A DNA stretch of 64,000 nucleotides from Pseudoalteromonas arctica A 37-1-2 (GTDB taxonomy: Bacteria; Pseudomonadota; Gammaproteobacteria; Enterobacterales; Alteromonadaceae). Positions 1-10,796 of the stretch are shown piece after piece. The notes under the pieces are model-generated. The model was given only the letters and a program-made list of their open reading frames with translations. It was not told the DNA's origin and searched no databases. The translations under genes and the position numbers were made by a program. Each line of letters opens with the position of its first letter. The stretch's first letter is position 1. The DNA is taken from assembly GCF_000238395.3 (NCBI RefSeq), contig NZ_CP011025.1:620001-684000 (forward strand). Direction: 5' to 3'.

Positions 1-190
1 AGGTGAGGTTTTATACCTCGCTTTTGGTAAAGTTAAATTACATTAGCGCGAAGTAAATTCGCACCTACAGGATCCATATATTGTAGGTGAGGTTTTATAC
101 CTCGCTTTGGTGAAGTTAAATTAGATGAGCGCGAAGTAAATTCGCACCTACAGGGTGTGTATATTGTAGGTGAGGTTTTATACCTCGCTT
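1..190. repeat. Tandem copies of a ~71 bp palindromic repeat (family R1)
   Basis: Two complete units (1-69, cut by the window edge, and 82-152) and a left half (165-190) lie in tandem about 83 bp apart. Each unit begins TGTAGGTG and ends CACCTACA. Each also holds two inner palindromes: GAGGTTTTATACCTC, and the pair GCGAAG/TTCGC around a short AT spacer. Further copies lie at 29479-29550 (opposite orientation) and 35094-35158. The mirrored ends make this a non-autonomous, MITE- or REP-like element. No coding content is seen. Confidence 0.85.
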
Positions 191-207
191 CTAAAGTACA
201 GATAAAC

Positions 208-245
208 AAAAACCCCGATGATACACCGTATCATCGGGGTTTTTT
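208..245. terminator. Bidirectional intrinsic terminator
   Basis: A perfect 12-bp stem (CCCCGATGATAC / GTATCATCGGGG) with a 3-base loop is flanked by A-runs on the left and T-runs on the right. It can therefore end transcription in both directions. It sits 16 bases past the stop of the leftward chemotaxis receptor gene. Confidence 0.9.
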
Positions 246-261
246 AATCGTTTTAGTAAAG

Positions 262-2277
262 TTAAACTTTAAATTCATCTACCGATAGACGAAGTTCTTC
301 AGCAAGTTTTGCTACTTCTGAGCTTGAAATATTAGTTTGGTTTGCACCTTCGGCTGTTTGCTCCGCAATGGCTACAATCGACTCAAGGCGTTCGCTAATT
401 TCTTGCGCTACTTGTTGTTGCTCAAGTGCCGCAGTCGAAATCTCCTCACTTACATCGTGAGCTTGCGAAACGGCAAATGTAATTGAATCAAGTGCGCTAC
501 TTGCCAGGTCGGTTTGCTCAACACACGATACCGCACGTTGCTTACCTTTACTCATTGCCGTTACTGCAGCTTCAGCGCCTGTTTGTAGCGACTCAATCAT
601 TGCTTGTATCTCTTGGGTCGACTCTTGAGTTTTACTCGCTAGAGAGCGTACTTCGTCTGCTACAACCGCAAAGCCTCGTCCATACTCACCTGCACGTGCA
701 GCTTCAATTGCGGCATTTAGTGCAAGTAGATTAGTTTGATCCGCTATGCCACGTATTACATCTAATATGCTGCCAATTGATGCGCTATCTTGATGTAGTT
801 TGTTAATAACTTGTGAGGCGTCATCTACTTCACGCGCTAATTGCTCAATCGTTGCTTTGTTGTTATTCGAAATACCTTTCACACGTTCAGCTTCTTTGTC
901 TGCGTTTTTAATTTCGCTAAGTGCTTGTTGAGCGCTGTTGCTAACCGTTTGCGATGTACTGCTCATTTCGGTCGTTGCAGTTGCGGCTTGCTCAACTTGT
1001 GCTTGTTGGTTACGAATTGCTTGGCTTGATTCGGCGGTAATGGCCGATGTTTGCTCTGATGCTGCTGCAAGCTGAGTCGAGCGTGAAATAATGCCTTTAA
1101 TTAAGCTGCGTAAGCTATCAATTAATGTATTACAACTTTTAGATAGTTCGCCAAACTCGTCTTTAGCGCTGTCGTCTAATCGTTGTGTCATGTCGCCACT
1201 GGCAACAATATCTAAAATACGGTTAACTTCAGCAAGAGGCTTAGTAATGCGGCTAACAGTAATAATAGCAATCGCGATAGCTAATAAAGTGGCTATGATC
1301 ATACCAACCCAAGTCCATAAATTAGCTGAGTCTACGTCGCTACGTACACCTTGCTGTAATTTGAACGCAACGTCACTTGCTTGATTAACTAACTCATCAA
1401 TTTGGTTAAGTGCCATTTTGGTGGCTTGCTCTGACTGTGCAAGCTCTGATTGCGTAAGCGTAATAGAATCAATTAAACGCTTTTTGTTTGCAGCTAAGCC
1501 ATTACTCCCCTTGATATTACTTTCTAAAATATCAACATACTCTTTTAGACTTGAATATAAGTCGCTGTGCGTTTGTTCTATTGCGGGCTGAATTAACGCA
1601 ACGGTACGTATTACTTCTTCTAAGTAATACGTTTGCTCGTTTTTAACGATGTCGAGTGTATTAAGCGTTTTAACGGTTAGCATGTCGGTGCTGTTACTAA
1701 CTACCGACATAAAGTTGTTTTCTAAATTATTTGCAGCTTGATAAGCACGTGGATAGTTCTGCTCAAACCCATCTATATCAATAATATCAAGTACAACTGA
1801 ATTGGCATCCTCAGCTGTAAGCTCAATGCTTTCGAGTTGTGCATTCAAAGATTTATTAAGCGCAAGTTGTTTGCTTTTGTCTTCTAATAAATTTTCAACA
1901 GTACTTAAAAAGCTTAAATAGGTTTTTTCTACGTTTTGGCTACTTTGATTAAGTGCCGTATCGTTTTTTACTACGTCTTGAAGTTCACGATGAAGGGTAT
2001 TGAATAACTGTTTTTGTTCAAGAACATGTGCTTTTATCGGCGCAAGCTCATTGGCCGATGTGGTGTAAAAGCTCGCTTGGGCTGCTTTACTCATTAAAAT
2101 AAATTCGGCTTGTAGTTCTGAGCTTTTATTCAGTGCTGGAAGTGATAGTTGATTCACTTTTTGAGTGGAACGGTCAATATTTGCAATTTTTATTAAGGAG
2201 TTACCACCAATTATTAATAATAATAAGGTGATAAATATAAAACCACCCCAAATACGTTGGCTTACTGTCAGGTTCAT
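262..2277 (-). CDS. Methyl-accepting chemotaxis protein
   Basis: Transmembrane chemoreceptor that signals to the CheA/CheW kinase array. Counting from the chosen ATG, a first membrane helix (about residues 8-26) is followed by a roughly 290-residue, mostly helical periplasmic sensor region, then a second helix (about 320-343), a HAMP domain (about 345-395) and a long cytoplasmic coiled coil. The coiled coil carries the conserved hairpin tip with [16 protein letters not shown] and [12 protein letters not shown] (about 515-545). The reading frame opens 15 bases earlier at a TTG. The internal ATG is preferred because GTGGA lies eight bases before it and the protein then starts [10 protein letters not shown], as usual for this class. 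There is no C-terminal CheR-binding pentapeptide of the NWETF type. The ligand cannot be told from the sequence. It is monocistronic, with the terminator at 208-245 behind it. Confidence 0.93.
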   Translation of the reverse strand: MNLTVSQRIWGGFIFITLLLLIIGGNSLIKIANIDRSTQKVNQLSLPALNKSSELQAEFILMSKAAQASFYTTSANELAPIKAHVLEQKQLFNTLHRELQDVVKNDTALNQSSQNVEKTYLSFLSTVENLLEDKSKQLALNKSLNAQLESIELTAEDANSVVLDIIDIDGFEQNYPRAYQAANNLENNFMSVVSNSTDMLTVKTLNTLDIVKNEQTYYLEEVIRTVALIQPAIEQTHSDLYSSLKEYVDILESNIKGSNGLAANKKRLIDSITLTQSELAQSEQATKMALNQIDELVNQASDVAFKLQQGVRSDVDSANLWTWVGMIIATLLAIAIAIITVSRITKPLAEVNRILDIVASGDMTQRLDDSAKDEFGELSKSCNTLIDSLRSLIKGIISRSTQLAAASEQTSAITAESSQAIRNQQAQVEQAATATTEMSSTSQTVSNSAQQALSEIKNADKEAERVKGISNNNKATIEQLAREVDDASQVINKLHQDSASIGSILDVIRGIADQTNLLALNAAIEAARAGEYGRGFAVVADEVRSLASKTQESTQEIQAMIESLQTGAEAAVTAMSKGKQRAVSCVEQTDLASSALDSITFAVSQAHDVSEEISTAALEQQQVAQEISERLESIVAIAEQTAEGANQTNISSSEVAKLAEELRLSVDEFKV

Positions 2278-2413
2278 AAGATTTCCACTCAAAAGTACTT
2301 CAATTAAGACTTATCGGCTTTAATTCAGATAAGTTAAGTAATTAAAATCAATTACTTTAACTAATTCTAACTATTAATTTATAAATCTAACAGATGTATT
2401 AGTTTTTTTCAGT

Positions 2414-3232
2414 TTATTTAGACGAAAGGTGGGATTTTTCAACAATTATTTTTTTAGTACTTAGCTCCATTAGAGTCATGGTGTTACCCCATACACAGCC
2501 TGTATCTAAGGCGTGAACTCGTGGATTACCTGTCCTACCTTCAAGTGCTGCCCAGTGGCCAAAAATAATATCGTGTTTCGTTTTAGCTATATTCGGATGG
2601 TTAAACCAAGGAGTTAGTGTTTGGCTATCGGTTATTGCACCCTTTGCATTAAGCTCAAGTTTGTTATCACTTGTTAAAAAGCGCATGCGGGTAAAATAGT
2701 TAACTATGTATCTAAATTTTGCAAAGTCATCAAGATTGCTTGACCACTCAATAGGATGAGGCTGATACATGTGTTCAAAAAACGCTTTAGCATTGTTTGA
2801 TTGATAACAGTTTTGTGCAAATTGTGCTTGTTTTAGCGCATCTTCAATAGACCAATCGGGGTTTAATCCGGCATGAGATATAAAGCAGTTATGTTTTATA
2901 AGCTCTAAGGCCAATGGTTGGGTTTGTAAAAAGGCGATGTAACGCGCTAATTTTGGGCTTTCAAATATTGGGTTTAGTTTATCTTTTGGATTAGTAGGTT
3001 TGTTAAGAAAGTAGCAGGCAACCATGTGGAGGTCGTGATTGCCTAAAGTGATGGTCATGCTATTTTGATGTTGATAAATATAGTCTAAGCAGGCTAGGGA
3101 GTCTGGCCCGCGGGCAACTATGTCGCCAACTAAATAAAGGTGATCTTTACTTGGGTTAAAATCAACACGTTGCAAAAGGGTGTTAAATTCACTAAAACAC
3201 CCTTGTAAATCACCTATCGCATAATCTGCCAT
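2414..3232 (-). CDS. apaH: Bis(5'-nucleosyl)-tetraphosphatase, symmetrical (ApaH)
   Basis: Hydrolyses Ap4A and related dinucleoside polyphosphates to two ADP in the cytoplasm. The enzyme also removes Np4 caps from RNA in E. coli. At 272 aa it matches the family length. The PPP-type metallophosphatase motifs are in place: GDLQG at 7-11, GDIVARG at 36-42, GNHD at 64-67, and a late GHWAALEG. It is the last gene of the lptD-surA-pdxA-rsmA-apaG-apaH operon, eight bases after apaG, an order widespread in gammaproteobacteria. No obvious terminator was seen after it. Confidence 0.95.
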   Translation of the reverse strand: MADYAIGDLQGCFSEFNTLLQRVDFNPSKDHLYLVGDIVARGPDSLACLDYIYQHQNSMTITLGNHDLHMVACYFLNKPTNPKDKLNPIFESPKLARYIAFLQTQPLALELIKHNCFISHAGLNPDWSIEDALKQAQFAQNCYQSNNAKAFFEHMYQPHPIEWSSNLDDFAKFRYIVNYFTRMRFLTSDNKLELNAKGAITDSQTLTPWFNHPNIAKTKHDIIFGHWAALEGRTGNPRVHALDTGCVWGNTMTLMELSTKKIIVEKSHLSSK

Positions 3233-3240
3233 CTAATTGC

Positions 3241-3630
3241 TTAATGCAAAATGTTAGGGCAAGCCAAACGAAACACATTAATAGGCGCCTGAAACTCAGA
3301 GCCAAACTCATTGCGTAACGTGTAATGGCCTTGCATAGTGCCTACAGGTGTATCTAAAATTGCACCGCTGGTGTATTTATAGCTCTCGCCTGGGCCAATG
3401 TCTGGCATTTCGCCAACAACGCCTTCACCTTCTACTACCACTTCTTTGCCATTTGCATCGGTAATTAACCAATAGCGGCTCAGTAATTTTGCACTACATA
3501 AACTATGGTTTTTAATCGTTACTGAGTAAGCAAATACGTATTTTTCAAGCTCAGGTTGAGATTGGCCTTCTACGTAAAATGTTTCTACAGATACCTTTAC
3601 AGGCGATCCAATATTACTGCTTGTTGTCAT
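3241..3630 (-). CDS. apaG: ApaG (DUF525) protein
   Basis: Small beta-sandwich protein (129 aa, usual length about 125) of unsettled biochemical role. In E. coli and Salmonella the locus is linked to Ap4A and to cobalt/magnesium efflux phenotypes. Diagnostic segments are [11 protein letters not shown] (about 31-41), [11 protein letters not shown] and the glycine-rich [12 protein letters not shown]. The first 17 bases overlap the end of rsmA, which suggests translational coupling. Function beyond family membership is not shown by the sequence. Confidence 0.93.
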   Translation of the reverse strand: MTTSSNIGSPVKVSVETFYVEGQSQPELEKYVFAYSVTIKNHSLCSAKLLSRYWLITDANGKEVVVEGEGVVGEMPDIGPGESYKYTSGAILDTPVGTMQGHYTLRNEFGSEFQAPINVFRLACPNILH

Positions 3631-4420
3631 AAATCCAGTTAGCTATATCAATAAATTGTTGTAAAGATAAGCGCTCAGCACGCAGCGTTATATCAATGCC
3701 AATGCTAGTAAGCTCTTCTGCAGTTAGTAAATTACCTAAACTGTTACGCAGTGTTTTACGGCGTTGATTAAAGGCTTCTAAACACACTGTGTTTAATATC
3801 TTAACGCTTTTTGCTGTACGTTGCTCTGGCTTCTTAGGTATTAAACGTATAACCGCAGAGTCAACTTTTGGCGCTGGTTTAAAGCACTCAGGTGGTACTT
3901 CAACAACCGGCATTGCATTACAGTAGTATTGAGTCATTACGCTTAAGCGGCCAAATGTTTTACTACCTGGGCCTGCTACCATGCGTTTTACTACTTCTTT
4001 TTGAAGCATAAAGTGCATGTGCTCAATATGATCTGAAAATTCAAAAAGATGAAACAATAACGGTGTCGAAATATTGTAAGGTAGATTACCAAACACTTTT
4101 AATTTTTTGTCGTCGCGAACCAAGCTTGCAAAGTCAAACGTCATTGCATCGCCTTGGTTAACGGTTAATTTAGGACCCAAAAATGGGTGTTCAATTAATC
4201 GTTGCGCTAAATCTTTATCTAATTCAACAACCGTTAAATGGCCGCTTAATTCGGCTACTGGCTCAGTAATTGCGCCAAGGCCTGGGCCAATTTCTACTAG
4301 GTTGTCTTCTGGTTTAGGATCGATCGCAGAGACTATTTTATCGATAATAGATTCATCAAATAAAAAGTTTTGCCCAAAACGCTTACGAGCGCGGTGTCCT
4401 AAATGTACTTTATCGGTCAT
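3614..4420 (-). CDS. rsmA: 16S rRNA (adenine1518/1519-N6) dimethyltransferase
   Basis: Also called KsgA. It dimethylates the two adjacent adenines in the 3'-terminal helix of 16S rRNA late in 30S assembly, using S-adenosylmethionine. The Rossmann methyltransferase motifs are seen: RFGQNFL near the N-terminus, [11 protein letters not shown] (43-52) for the cofactor, VVELD (64-68) and the catalytic NLPYNIS (112-118). At 268 aa it is full length. Its start codon overlaps the pdxA stop by four bases (ATGA), and its 3' end overlaps apaG, so the three genes are probably translated as a coupled set. Confidence 0.97.
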   Translation of the reverse strand: MTDKVHLGHRARKRFGQNFLFDESIIDKIVSAIDPKPEDNLVEIGPGLGAITEPVAELSGHLTVVELDKDLAQRLIEHPFLGPKLTVNQGDAMTFDFASLVRDDKKLKVFGNLPYNISTPLLFHLFEFSDHIEHMHFMLQKEVVKRMVAGPGSKTFGRLSVMTQYYCNAMPVVEVPPECFKPAPKVDSAVIRLIPKKPEQRTAKSVKILNTVCLEAFNQRRKTLRNSLGNLLTAEELTSIGIDITLRAERLSLQQFIDIANWIYDNKQ

Positions 4421-5409
4421 TGATTTTGTGCTTTTTCTTGGGCGAGCTTAATTGCTTCGCGGATCGCTAATTCAAAACTGCCAACGTCAGCTGTAGCAGT
4501 CCCTGCTAAATCGAGTGCAGTACCGTGGTCAACTGATGTGCGGATAAATGGTAAGCCAAGGGTAATATTTACCGATTTACCAAATCCTTTGTATTTTAGC
4601 ACAGGTAATCCCTGATCGTGATACATAGCAAGTACTGCATCTGCTTCAGATAGGTATTTATCTTGAAATAAGGTATCGGCCGGTAGTGGGCCAATTAAAT
4701 TCATACCTTCGCTTCTAAGTATCTCAAGCGTTGGCGTGATTGTTTCTATTTCTTCACGACCTAAATGGCCATCTTCACCGGCATGCGGATTTAAGCCACA
4801 CACTAAAATACGTGGTTTTTCTATACCAAACTTAGTTTGTAAGTCGTGATTTAAAATACCCGCTACTTTAGTTAAACGCTCAGGTGTAATTGCACGCGAT
4901 ACATATGCTAGTGGAATATGAGTGGTTACAAGTGCAACGCGTAAGCCCTCTGTTGCAAGCATCATAACTACATCAGCAGTATTTGATTGCTGCGCAAAAT
5001 ACTCAGTGTGCCCACTAAACGAAATACCTGCTTTGTTAATTATGCCTTTGTGGACAGGGCCTGTAACAACAGCATCGAAGGTGCCATCCATGTTTTTTTC
5101 GCTTGCTATACGCAAGGTATCTAACACGTATTGTCCGTTACCGTCGTTTAGTACGCCAAGTTCTACATCAACCCCTAAATCAACTTGATGAATATACAAG
5201 CTGCCAGCAGGTGCCGCGATGGCGGGTGCATTATCATCAAATTTAATTAAGTTTATTGTTAAGCCTAAATGTTTTGCACGCTCTTTTAATAGCTTGCCAT
5301 CGGCAATCGCTATAAGTTGAACATCCCACGCTTGCTGAGCAAGCGTGAGTAGCAAATCTGGGCCAATACCGGCGGGTTCACCCGGTGTAATCGCAATTCT
5401 TAAGGTCAT
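4417..5409 (-). CDS. pdxA: 4-hydroxythreonine-4-phosphate dehydrogenase
   Basis: NAD-dependent oxidation of 4-phosphohydroxy-L-threonine, with decarboxylation, in the DXP-dependent pyridoxal phosphate pathway. The protein (330 aa) has the N-terminal [11 protein letters not shown] segment. The three metal-binding histidines are at 164 (in TTHIP), 209 (NPHAGEDG) and 264 (MYHDQG), spaced as in the E. coli enzyme. The substrate-contact segment SGHTE is at 132-136. It lies six bases after surA and overlaps rsmA, within the envelope/ribosome operon. Confidence 0.96.
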   Translation of the reverse strand: MTLRIAITPGEPAGIGPDLLLTLAQQAWDVQLIAIADGKLLKERAKHLGLTINLIKFDDNAPAIAAPAGSLYIHQVDLGVDVELGVLNDGNGQYVLDTLRIASEKNMDGTFDAVVTGPVHKGIINKAGISFSGHTEYFAQQSNTADVVMMLATEGLRVALVTTHIPLAYVSRAITPERLTKVAGILNHDLQTKFGIEKPRILVCGLNPHAGEDGHLGREEIETITPTLEILRSEGMNLIGPLPADTLFQDKYLSEADAVLAMYHDQGLPVLKYKGFGKSVNITLGLPFIRTSVDHGTALDLAGTATADVGSFELAIREAIKLAQEKAQNQ

Positions 5410-5414
5410 ATTTA

Positions 5415-6707
5415 TTAATCTGTTGGGAAAATATCAACGTGAGCTTGCTCGCGCATTTCTTGCTGCCAGTTAAAACTTTCTTCCTTAAACTTACGGTTAA
5501 ATAACATACCATGAGCACGGTTACGTTTAGCCAACTCAGTTTTATCAGCTACACGTTTACCAAGTAACTGCACAATATGCCAACCAAACTGTGTTCTAAA
5601 CGGTTCGCTTATTTCGTCTTGCTTAAGAGACAGCAATGTATCTTTAAACGCAGGTACGTACGTTGTAGGATCTGTCCAATCGTACTCACCACCTTTAAGT
5701 GCAGAGCCTGGATCTTCTGAGTATTCTTTAGCAAGTTTTCCAAAGTCAGCGGTGCCTGCGCGTAAATCTTTTGCAAAGCCAGCAAGCATTGAGCGTGCTT
5801 TTTCTTCACTTAAAATAATTGAAGGCTTTATAAGTATATGGCGTGAACGTACTTCAGTTGTTTCTACAATTTGTAAACCACGAACATCTTGTACTTTAAT
5901 GATATGAAAACCAGCACCAGAGCGAAGAGGGCCAACAATAGCGCCTTTCTTTTGGCCTTTTACTGCTTCAGCAAAAAGCGATGGCATTTCGTTAATACCC
6001 ATGTAACCAAGCTGTCCACCTTCAAGTGCTTTAGAGCCGCTTGATGATGAAATAGCAATACGCTTAAATTCTTGGCCATCGTTTAACAGTTCAATAACTT
6101 TATCAGCACGTGTTTTGGCGCTAGCTATTTCGTCGGCTGTCGCATCATTAGGAATGTCTATTAAAATATGACCAATGTCGTACTCTTCAGCACTTTGTCC
6201 TTGGGTTTCCATTATTTTTAAAAGATTATCAACTTCTTGCTCGCTAATATAAATACGGCGATCGACATTGGCACGTGTTACTTGTTGTGTAGTAATTTCT
6301 TTACGAATTTCTTCACGGTAAGCTTGAAAGCTTTCACCGGCACCTTCAATAGTACGGCGTAAATCGGCAATTGTTCCGCCTTGCTCTTTTGCCATGCTTG
6401 CAAGAGTTTGATCTAGTTGGCTGTCTGAGATTTGTAATCCCATACGCTCAGCCATTTGCATCATAAGCGTTTGACTTACTAAACGCTCTATAGCTTGCAC
6501 ACGAAGTGTTTCATCTTTTGGTAGCTCTTGGCTTTGTTCTTCGGCTTGCTTTTTAACACGATTAATAATGGTGTCTACTTCGCTTTTTAAAATTACGCCT
6601 TCATTTACAATACCAATCACTTTATCTATTTCTACTGGTGCAGCAATTGCACTTTGACAAAGGCTGACACTTAAAACTGCTGATGTTAATAATTTTTTTA
6701 AATTCAT
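5415..6707 (-). CDS. surA: Periplasmic chaperone / peptidyl-prolyl isomerase SurA
   Basis: Escorts unfolded outer-membrane proteins, including LptD, across the periplasm to the BAM complex. A signal peptide (about residues 1-22, cleavage after SAIAA) is followed by the N-terminal chaperone domain. Two parvulin PPIase domains follow (about 170-275 and 283-385), each with the repeated pattern of HILI near the start and a late GWHIVQL or GFHIIKV. The helical C-terminal tail returns to the chaperone core. At 430 aa it is full length. It lies directly downstream of lptD, the conserved order. Confidence 0.97.
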   Translation of the reverse strand: MNLKKLLTSAVLSVSLCQSAIAAPVEIDKVIGIVNEGVILKSEVDTIINRVKKQAEEQSQELPKDETLRVQAIERLVSQTLMMQMAERMGLQISDSQLDQTLASMAKEQGGTIADLRRTIEGAGESFQAYREEIRKEITTQQVTRANVDRRIYISEQEVDNLLKIMETQGQSAEEYDIGHILIDIPNDATADEIASAKTRADKVIELLNDGQEFKRIAISSSSGSKALEGGQLGYMGINEMPSLFAEAVKGQKKGAIVGPLRSGAGFHIIKVQDVRGLQIVETTEVRSRHILIKPSIILSEEKARSMLAGFAKDLRAGTADFGKLAKEYSEDPGSALKGGEYDWTDPTTYVPAFKDTLLSLKQDEISEPFRTQFGWHIVQLLGKRVADKTELAKRNRAHGMLFNRKFKEESFNWQQEMREQAHVDIFPTD

Positions 6708-6746
6708 ATTCTTTTTACTACTCTTGCTGATAGTACTGTTGTGATA

Positions 6747-8999
6747 CTAGTTACTAAGAAAATACGGTCTACGATAGCCAAAAATACCTTGTTGTAATAA
6801 TTTTTGTGCATCATAACGGCTTTTACTGCCAAGTCCTTTTAATACAAAATTCAAACTAATACCTGAATCAAAAGTTGCTTGTTCTTGGCCTATTGATTGA
6901 TTTAAATCTGTTTCAATTTGGCGGTGCCCAGTAATTTGGATAGCCCAACAGCATGATTCATACTGTAATCCGCTCAATACTTCGATACTTCTGTTGTTTT
7001 CAAGATCTCGATGATAGCTCGCAATAAATTGCCATTCGTCGCTAATAGGAATACTTGTAAATACACCTGCTTGCTCGATTGTATTTCCTGAGACATCATT
7101 TGCATAGCGATGGTTCAATTGTACTAGCTGATTATTATCACCTTTATAATCAAGTGTTACATTTGACTGTACCATTTGCTTGCCATCTGTATCGTATTGA
7201 ATACCTCCAGCGAGGTACCAACGGCGGTGCCAATGTAACATGGTTTGAGCTGCAAATAGTGCATTATAATTAGTGTCTGAGTTCAAGCCTTGCTCTGTTG
7301 GCTTGGCATCGTCACTTAAATAAAATATTTGGCCGGCACTAAAATTAAATACTTCTTCTTGTTTTTTATCAAATAGGCGCGTTGTAGCACCTAAAGTAAA
7401 CTGATTAGCTGCTGCTATGCGGTCAACACCCGAAAAGCGCACGTCTCTAAATAAACCATAATAATCGTCTTGTAGCTTAGTTGTATCAAATAAGCCAATG
7501 TCTGACTGGTCTTTATTAGGTGTATATAAATATTGAATTTGCGGCTCTAGGGTTTGTATAGCATCTTCAAAAAAGTAAGATGCGTCGCGCTCAAAATTAA
7601 GCTGAGAATACAAACGTACTTTTGGGATAGTACGCGATACAGTATCGCTGTATTGCGTGCCGGTTAAGTTTCCGCTTTGCTTATAATTAGTTTGTAATAA
7701 GCTCACTTCAGATAAAAATGACCACGCGTGAGTGGCATAGTTGTAGCGTGCTTTAGGCTCTACGTGTACACGAGTTGCGCTGTCTATCGCTACTTCAGAT
7801 GAGTCATTAGTAAAATGGCTAATCTCGCCCGACACACTAAAGTCAAAATTATCAAAACGCCAAGGCGCAGTTTGCGTAAAATTAACTTGTGGTATTGCAG
7901 TGTATGATTCTAAGTGATCGCCCAGTACTTCAAAGTTTTGCACTTTTATATCGGTGCGCCATGTATCACCCAAATGAGTAAGTGAACCAGTACGATATAA
8001 CTGAGTATCGGTTTTACTTGCGTAGTTTGAAGTTAAGTCGGTGATGTAGTTATCATCGCTCACATTGGTTATATCAACGTTTGCGCGCCAGTTTTCACCT
8101 AGGTAGCTTTGTTGTTGCCAATGAAACATATAGCGTTCATTTAAGTCTGGCTCAGAATCATCACTATCTAAATACTCAATCCCTACTAAGCCTTCGTGTT
8201 GCTCTGTTAGGTATCTAAATTCTGTTTGTAATTGCAGCCCTTTGTTAGACATATAACGAGGCGTAATAGTGGCATCAAAATTAGGTGCAATATTTAAATA
8301 GTACGGCGTAATTGTTTCAAGGCCGTATTTGTCAGAGCTTGAAATAGTCGGGGTAAGTAAACCCGATTTACGGCGCTCATCCAGCGGGAATGTAAAATAA
8401 GGTAAATATAAAACCGGTGTATCGAGAATACGTAATACGGCGTTATATGTTTCGCCCCAGCCTTCTTCGCGTGAAAGGTTTATTTCGTCAGCTTCAATTT
8501 CCCATACTGGGGTGCCACTTGGGCAAGTAGTAAAGCTTGCATTCATGAGTAATAGGCCAGACTGATTAACAGTGAGCTTTTCAGCGCCGCCTTTACCTTG
8601 TTGTTCGGTTAGGCTGTAGTCGGCGCCTAACAAACTGACTTCTGAATTATTTAAATCGGCATTTAATCCGGTGCTGTTTACTTTACTTACGTAATCTTGA
8701 TAAGTAATTGGCCCCGTTGCATTTAATAAACCGCGCTGTTTGTCTATCAACGCAGTTTGTGCGGACAAACTCATCTTAAGGGTGTTAATATCAACATTGC
8801 CGGTAAATTCAGCGCTTTGAGTGCCAAGTAGCTCAACATCATCAGCTTGAATATCAACTTCACCAAGGTTAAGGCCTTCAAGTGGTTGCCAAGCTCTGGT
8901 TTGCATTGAAATGCCACAAAGGTTGTGTGCCAGTTCAGTTTCGGCAAGCGATGGTGCGCTAACTACGCTTAGCATCAATATGCCCCAGGTTTTGCTCAT
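6747..8999 (-). CDS. lptD: LPS-assembly outer-membrane protein LptD
   Basis: Beta-barrel that, with LptE, inserts lipopolysaccharide into the outer leaflet. It starts with a signal peptide (about 1-19, ending SLAE). An OstA-like beta-jellyroll domain (about 40-190) follows, then a large beta-barrel rich in alternating aromatic/polar strands. The cysteine pattern expected for the two non-consecutive disulfides is visible: one Cys near the mature N-terminus (C28), one in TTCPSG, and an adjacent CC pair (SCCWAI) near the C-terminus. AAGG lies seven bases before the ATG. It is the first gene of the operon. The other Lpt genes lptCAB are at 61.7-63.5 kb. Confidence 0.96.
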   Translation of the reverse strand: MSKTWGILMLSVVSAPSLAETELAHNLCGISMQTRAWQPLEGLNLGEVDIQADDVELLGTQSAEFTGNVDINTLKMSLSAQTALIDKQRGLLNATGPITYQDYVSKVNSTGLNADLNNSEVSLLGADYSLTEQQGKGGAEKLTVNQSGLLLMNASFTTCPSGTPVWEIEADEINLSREEGWGETYNAVLRILDTPVLYLPYFTFPLDERRKSGLLTPTISSSDKYGLETITPYYLNIAPNFDATITPRYMSNKGLQLQTEFRYLTEQHEGLVGIEYLDSDDSEPDLNERYMFHWQQQSYLGENWRANVDITNVSDDNYITDLTSNYASKTDTQLYRTGSLTHLGDTWRTDIKVQNFEVLGDHLESYTAIPQVNFTQTAPWRFDNFDFSVSGEISHFTNDSSEVAIDSATRVHVEPKARYNYATHAWSFLSEVSLLQTNYKQSGNLTGTQYSDTVSRTIPKVRLYSQLNFERDASYFFEDAIQTLEPQIQYLYTPNKDQSDIGLFDTTKLQDDYYGLFRDVRFSGVDRIAAANQFTLGATTRLFDKKQEEVFNFSAGQIFYLSDDAKPTEQGLNSDTNYNALFAAQTMLHWHRRWYLAGGIQYDTDGKQMVQSNVTLDYKGDNNQLVQLNHRYANDVSGNTIEQAGVFTSIPISDEWQFIASYHRDLENNRSIEVLSGLQYESCCWAIQITGHRQIETDLNQSIGQEQATFDSGISLNFVLKGLGSKSRYDAQKLLQQGIFGYRRPYFLSN

Positions 9000-9110
9000 T
9001 TATCGACCTTAATACTGTGTGTTTAATATAATATACACATAATAAAGGAAAATAATGGCAATTACAGTAATTGACCTAATTAACTTAGTGAAAAATAGAT
9101 ATCTTATAAA

Positions 9111-10112
9111 ATGACACGCTTTGAGAATTTACAACAATTTATAAACATACACCTTAATGCCAAGTCGCATACTTTAAACGCGATCACGGGTGATGCTAGC
9201 TTTCGCCGTTATTACCGTTTAAATCACGATAATAAGCATTTAATAGTGATGGACTCAGATCCAAAAAAAGTGAATAACGAACCTTACATTTCGCTAAACC
9301 AGGTGTTTGTTGAGCAAGGTTTTTTACTTCCTACTATTATTGCAAGTGATGAGAAACAAGGCTTTTTTGTTCTTAGTGATTTAGGCAGTACGCACCTAGC
9401 TGACATGCTTGACGATGCAAACCGCACCGAGCACTATCAAGCATTAATTAGTTTAAGCGCTCAATGGGCTAAAACGCCTGCAGCTTCTGCTATGCAAGCG
9501 TACAACGAAGATTTTATAAAGCTAGAGCTTGATATATTTAGCCAGTGGTTAGTGAGTGACTTTATTAATGAGCCACTAAGCGCAGAACAAAACGTAATGT
9601 GGAAAACAAGTTCAGAGCTATTAATAAAGGCCATGCTTGAGCAACCCACTGTTACTGTTCATCGCGATTACCATAGCCGTAATATTATGAACAGTAACGG
9701 CCAGTGGGCAATTATAGATTATCAAGACGCAGTACGCGGGCCGCTTTGCTACGATTTAGTATCGCTACTACGCGATTGCTACTTTAAACTGCCTCAACAA
9801 GAGTTAACAAGCTTGCTTGATTTTGCTTATCAGGAATTTACGGCTCAAAATTTACTGGCTAATACTTCATTTGATGAGTTTAAATATTGGTTTGATTTAA
9901 CTGGATTACAGCGCCACTTAAAAGCTGCGGGTATATTTTGTCGATTGTATTTACGCGATGGTAAAACAGGTTATTTAGATAATATTTTACCGACACTTGA
10001 TTACATTATTGAAGTAGCAGCAAATTACCCAGAGCTAAAAGCGTTGAGTGAGTGGACAAAAAATACCATAGTGCCAAAAGTGACTGAAAAGTTAGCAAAG
10101 GAGCGCTCATGA
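9111..10112 (+). CDS. amgK: Anomeric MurNAc/GlcNAc sugar kinase AmgK
   Basis: Aminoglycoside-phosphotransferase-fold kinase, predicted to phosphorylate MurNAc at the anomeric carbon in the peptidoglycan-recycling shortcut known from Pseudomonas. Visible motifs are GDASFRRYYRL (about 27-37) in the nucleotide loop, the catalytic loop HRDYHSRN (184-191) and the metal-binding IDYQDA (202-207). The stop overlaps the murU start by four bases (ATGA), and that partnership is the strongest argument for the specific function. It is divergent from lptD, across a 111-base gap. Confidence 0.9.
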   Translation: MTRFENLQQFINIHLNAKSHTLNAITGDASFRRYYRLNHDNKHLIVMDSDPKKVNNEPYISLNQVFVEQGFLLPTIIASDEKQGFFVLSDLGSTHLADMLDDANRTEHYQALISLSAQWAKTPAASAMQAYNEDFIKLELDIFSQWLVSDFINEPLSAEQNVMWKTSSELLIKAMLEQPTVTVHRDYHSRNIMNSNGQWAIIDYQDAVRGPLCYDLVSLLRDCYFKLPQQELTSLLDFAYQEFTAQNLLANTSFDEFKYWFDLTGLQRHLKAAGIFCRLYLRDGKTGYLDNILPTLDYIIEVAANYPELKALSEWTKNTIVPKVTEKLAKERS

Positions 10113-10765
10113 AAGCGATGATTTTAGCGGCAGGGCGCGGACAACGTATGATGCCGCTCACGCAAAATATGCCAAAGCCAATGTTAAAAGTGGCAGGAAA
10201 ACCACTTATTGAGCACCATATAAATAACCTTAAAGCAGCCGGCATTACCGATATTGTAATAAACCTTGCGTGGCAGGGTGATAAAATAAAAGACTATTTT
10301 AAAGATGGCAGTCAATTTGGCGTAAATATACTTTATAGCCAAGAAGTTGAAGGTGGCCTTGAAACAGCCGGCGGTATTATTGAAGCGTTACCGTTGTTGG
10401 GTGAATCGTTCATTGTAGTAAATGGCGATGTATACACCGACTATGATGTAAGTGCGCTAATGCAACTTCATTTACAACCCGGTGAGGCGCATATAGTGCT
10501 TATAGAAAACCCGCCACACAATCTAGATGGCGACTTTGCATTGAGCCATTTATCGGCCGAGAGTCAAAAATATACCTTTTCGGGGATTGGCAGATATCAG
10601 GCTGATTTTTTTAAAGGGTTAACGCAAGGTATTCGCCCTTTAGGGCCTATTTTACGTGAAAAGCTAAATGAACATTTAGTCTCTACTGAGCTCTATATAG
10701 GGCAGTGGGATGACATTGGTACACCAGAGCGTTTAAACCAATTAAACACGCGCCTTGAGGCGTAA
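10109..10765 (+). CDS. murU: N-acetylmuramate alpha-1-phosphate uridylyltransferase MurU
   Basis: Nucleotidyltransferase that makes UDP-MurNAc from MurNAc-1-phosphate and UTP. This bypasses de novo synthesis and therefore the fosfomycin target MurA. The Rossmann-like nucleotidyltransferase signature LAAGRGQRMMPLT is at 6-18, with the lysine of MPKPML and the metal-binding VNGDVYTD (104-111). At 218 aa it is shorter than glucose-1-phosphate thymidylyltransferases and fits MurU. It is translationally coupled to amgK and preceded by GGAGCG. A generic NTP transferase is the alternative, but the operon argues against it. Confidence 0.9.
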   Translation: MKAMILAAGRGQRMMPLTQNMPKPMLKVAGKPLIEHHINNLKAAGITDIVINLAWQGDKIKDYFKDGSQFGVNILYSQEVEGGLETAGGIIEALPLLGESFIVVNGDVYTDYDVSALMQLHLQPGEAHIVLIENPPHNLDGDFALSHLSAESQKYTFSGIGRYQADFFKGLTQGIRPLGPILREKLNEHLVSTELYIGQWDDIGTPERLNQLNTRLEA

Positions 10766-10796
10766 CAACTCAATTTTTAAGAAGGCAGTATTATAG

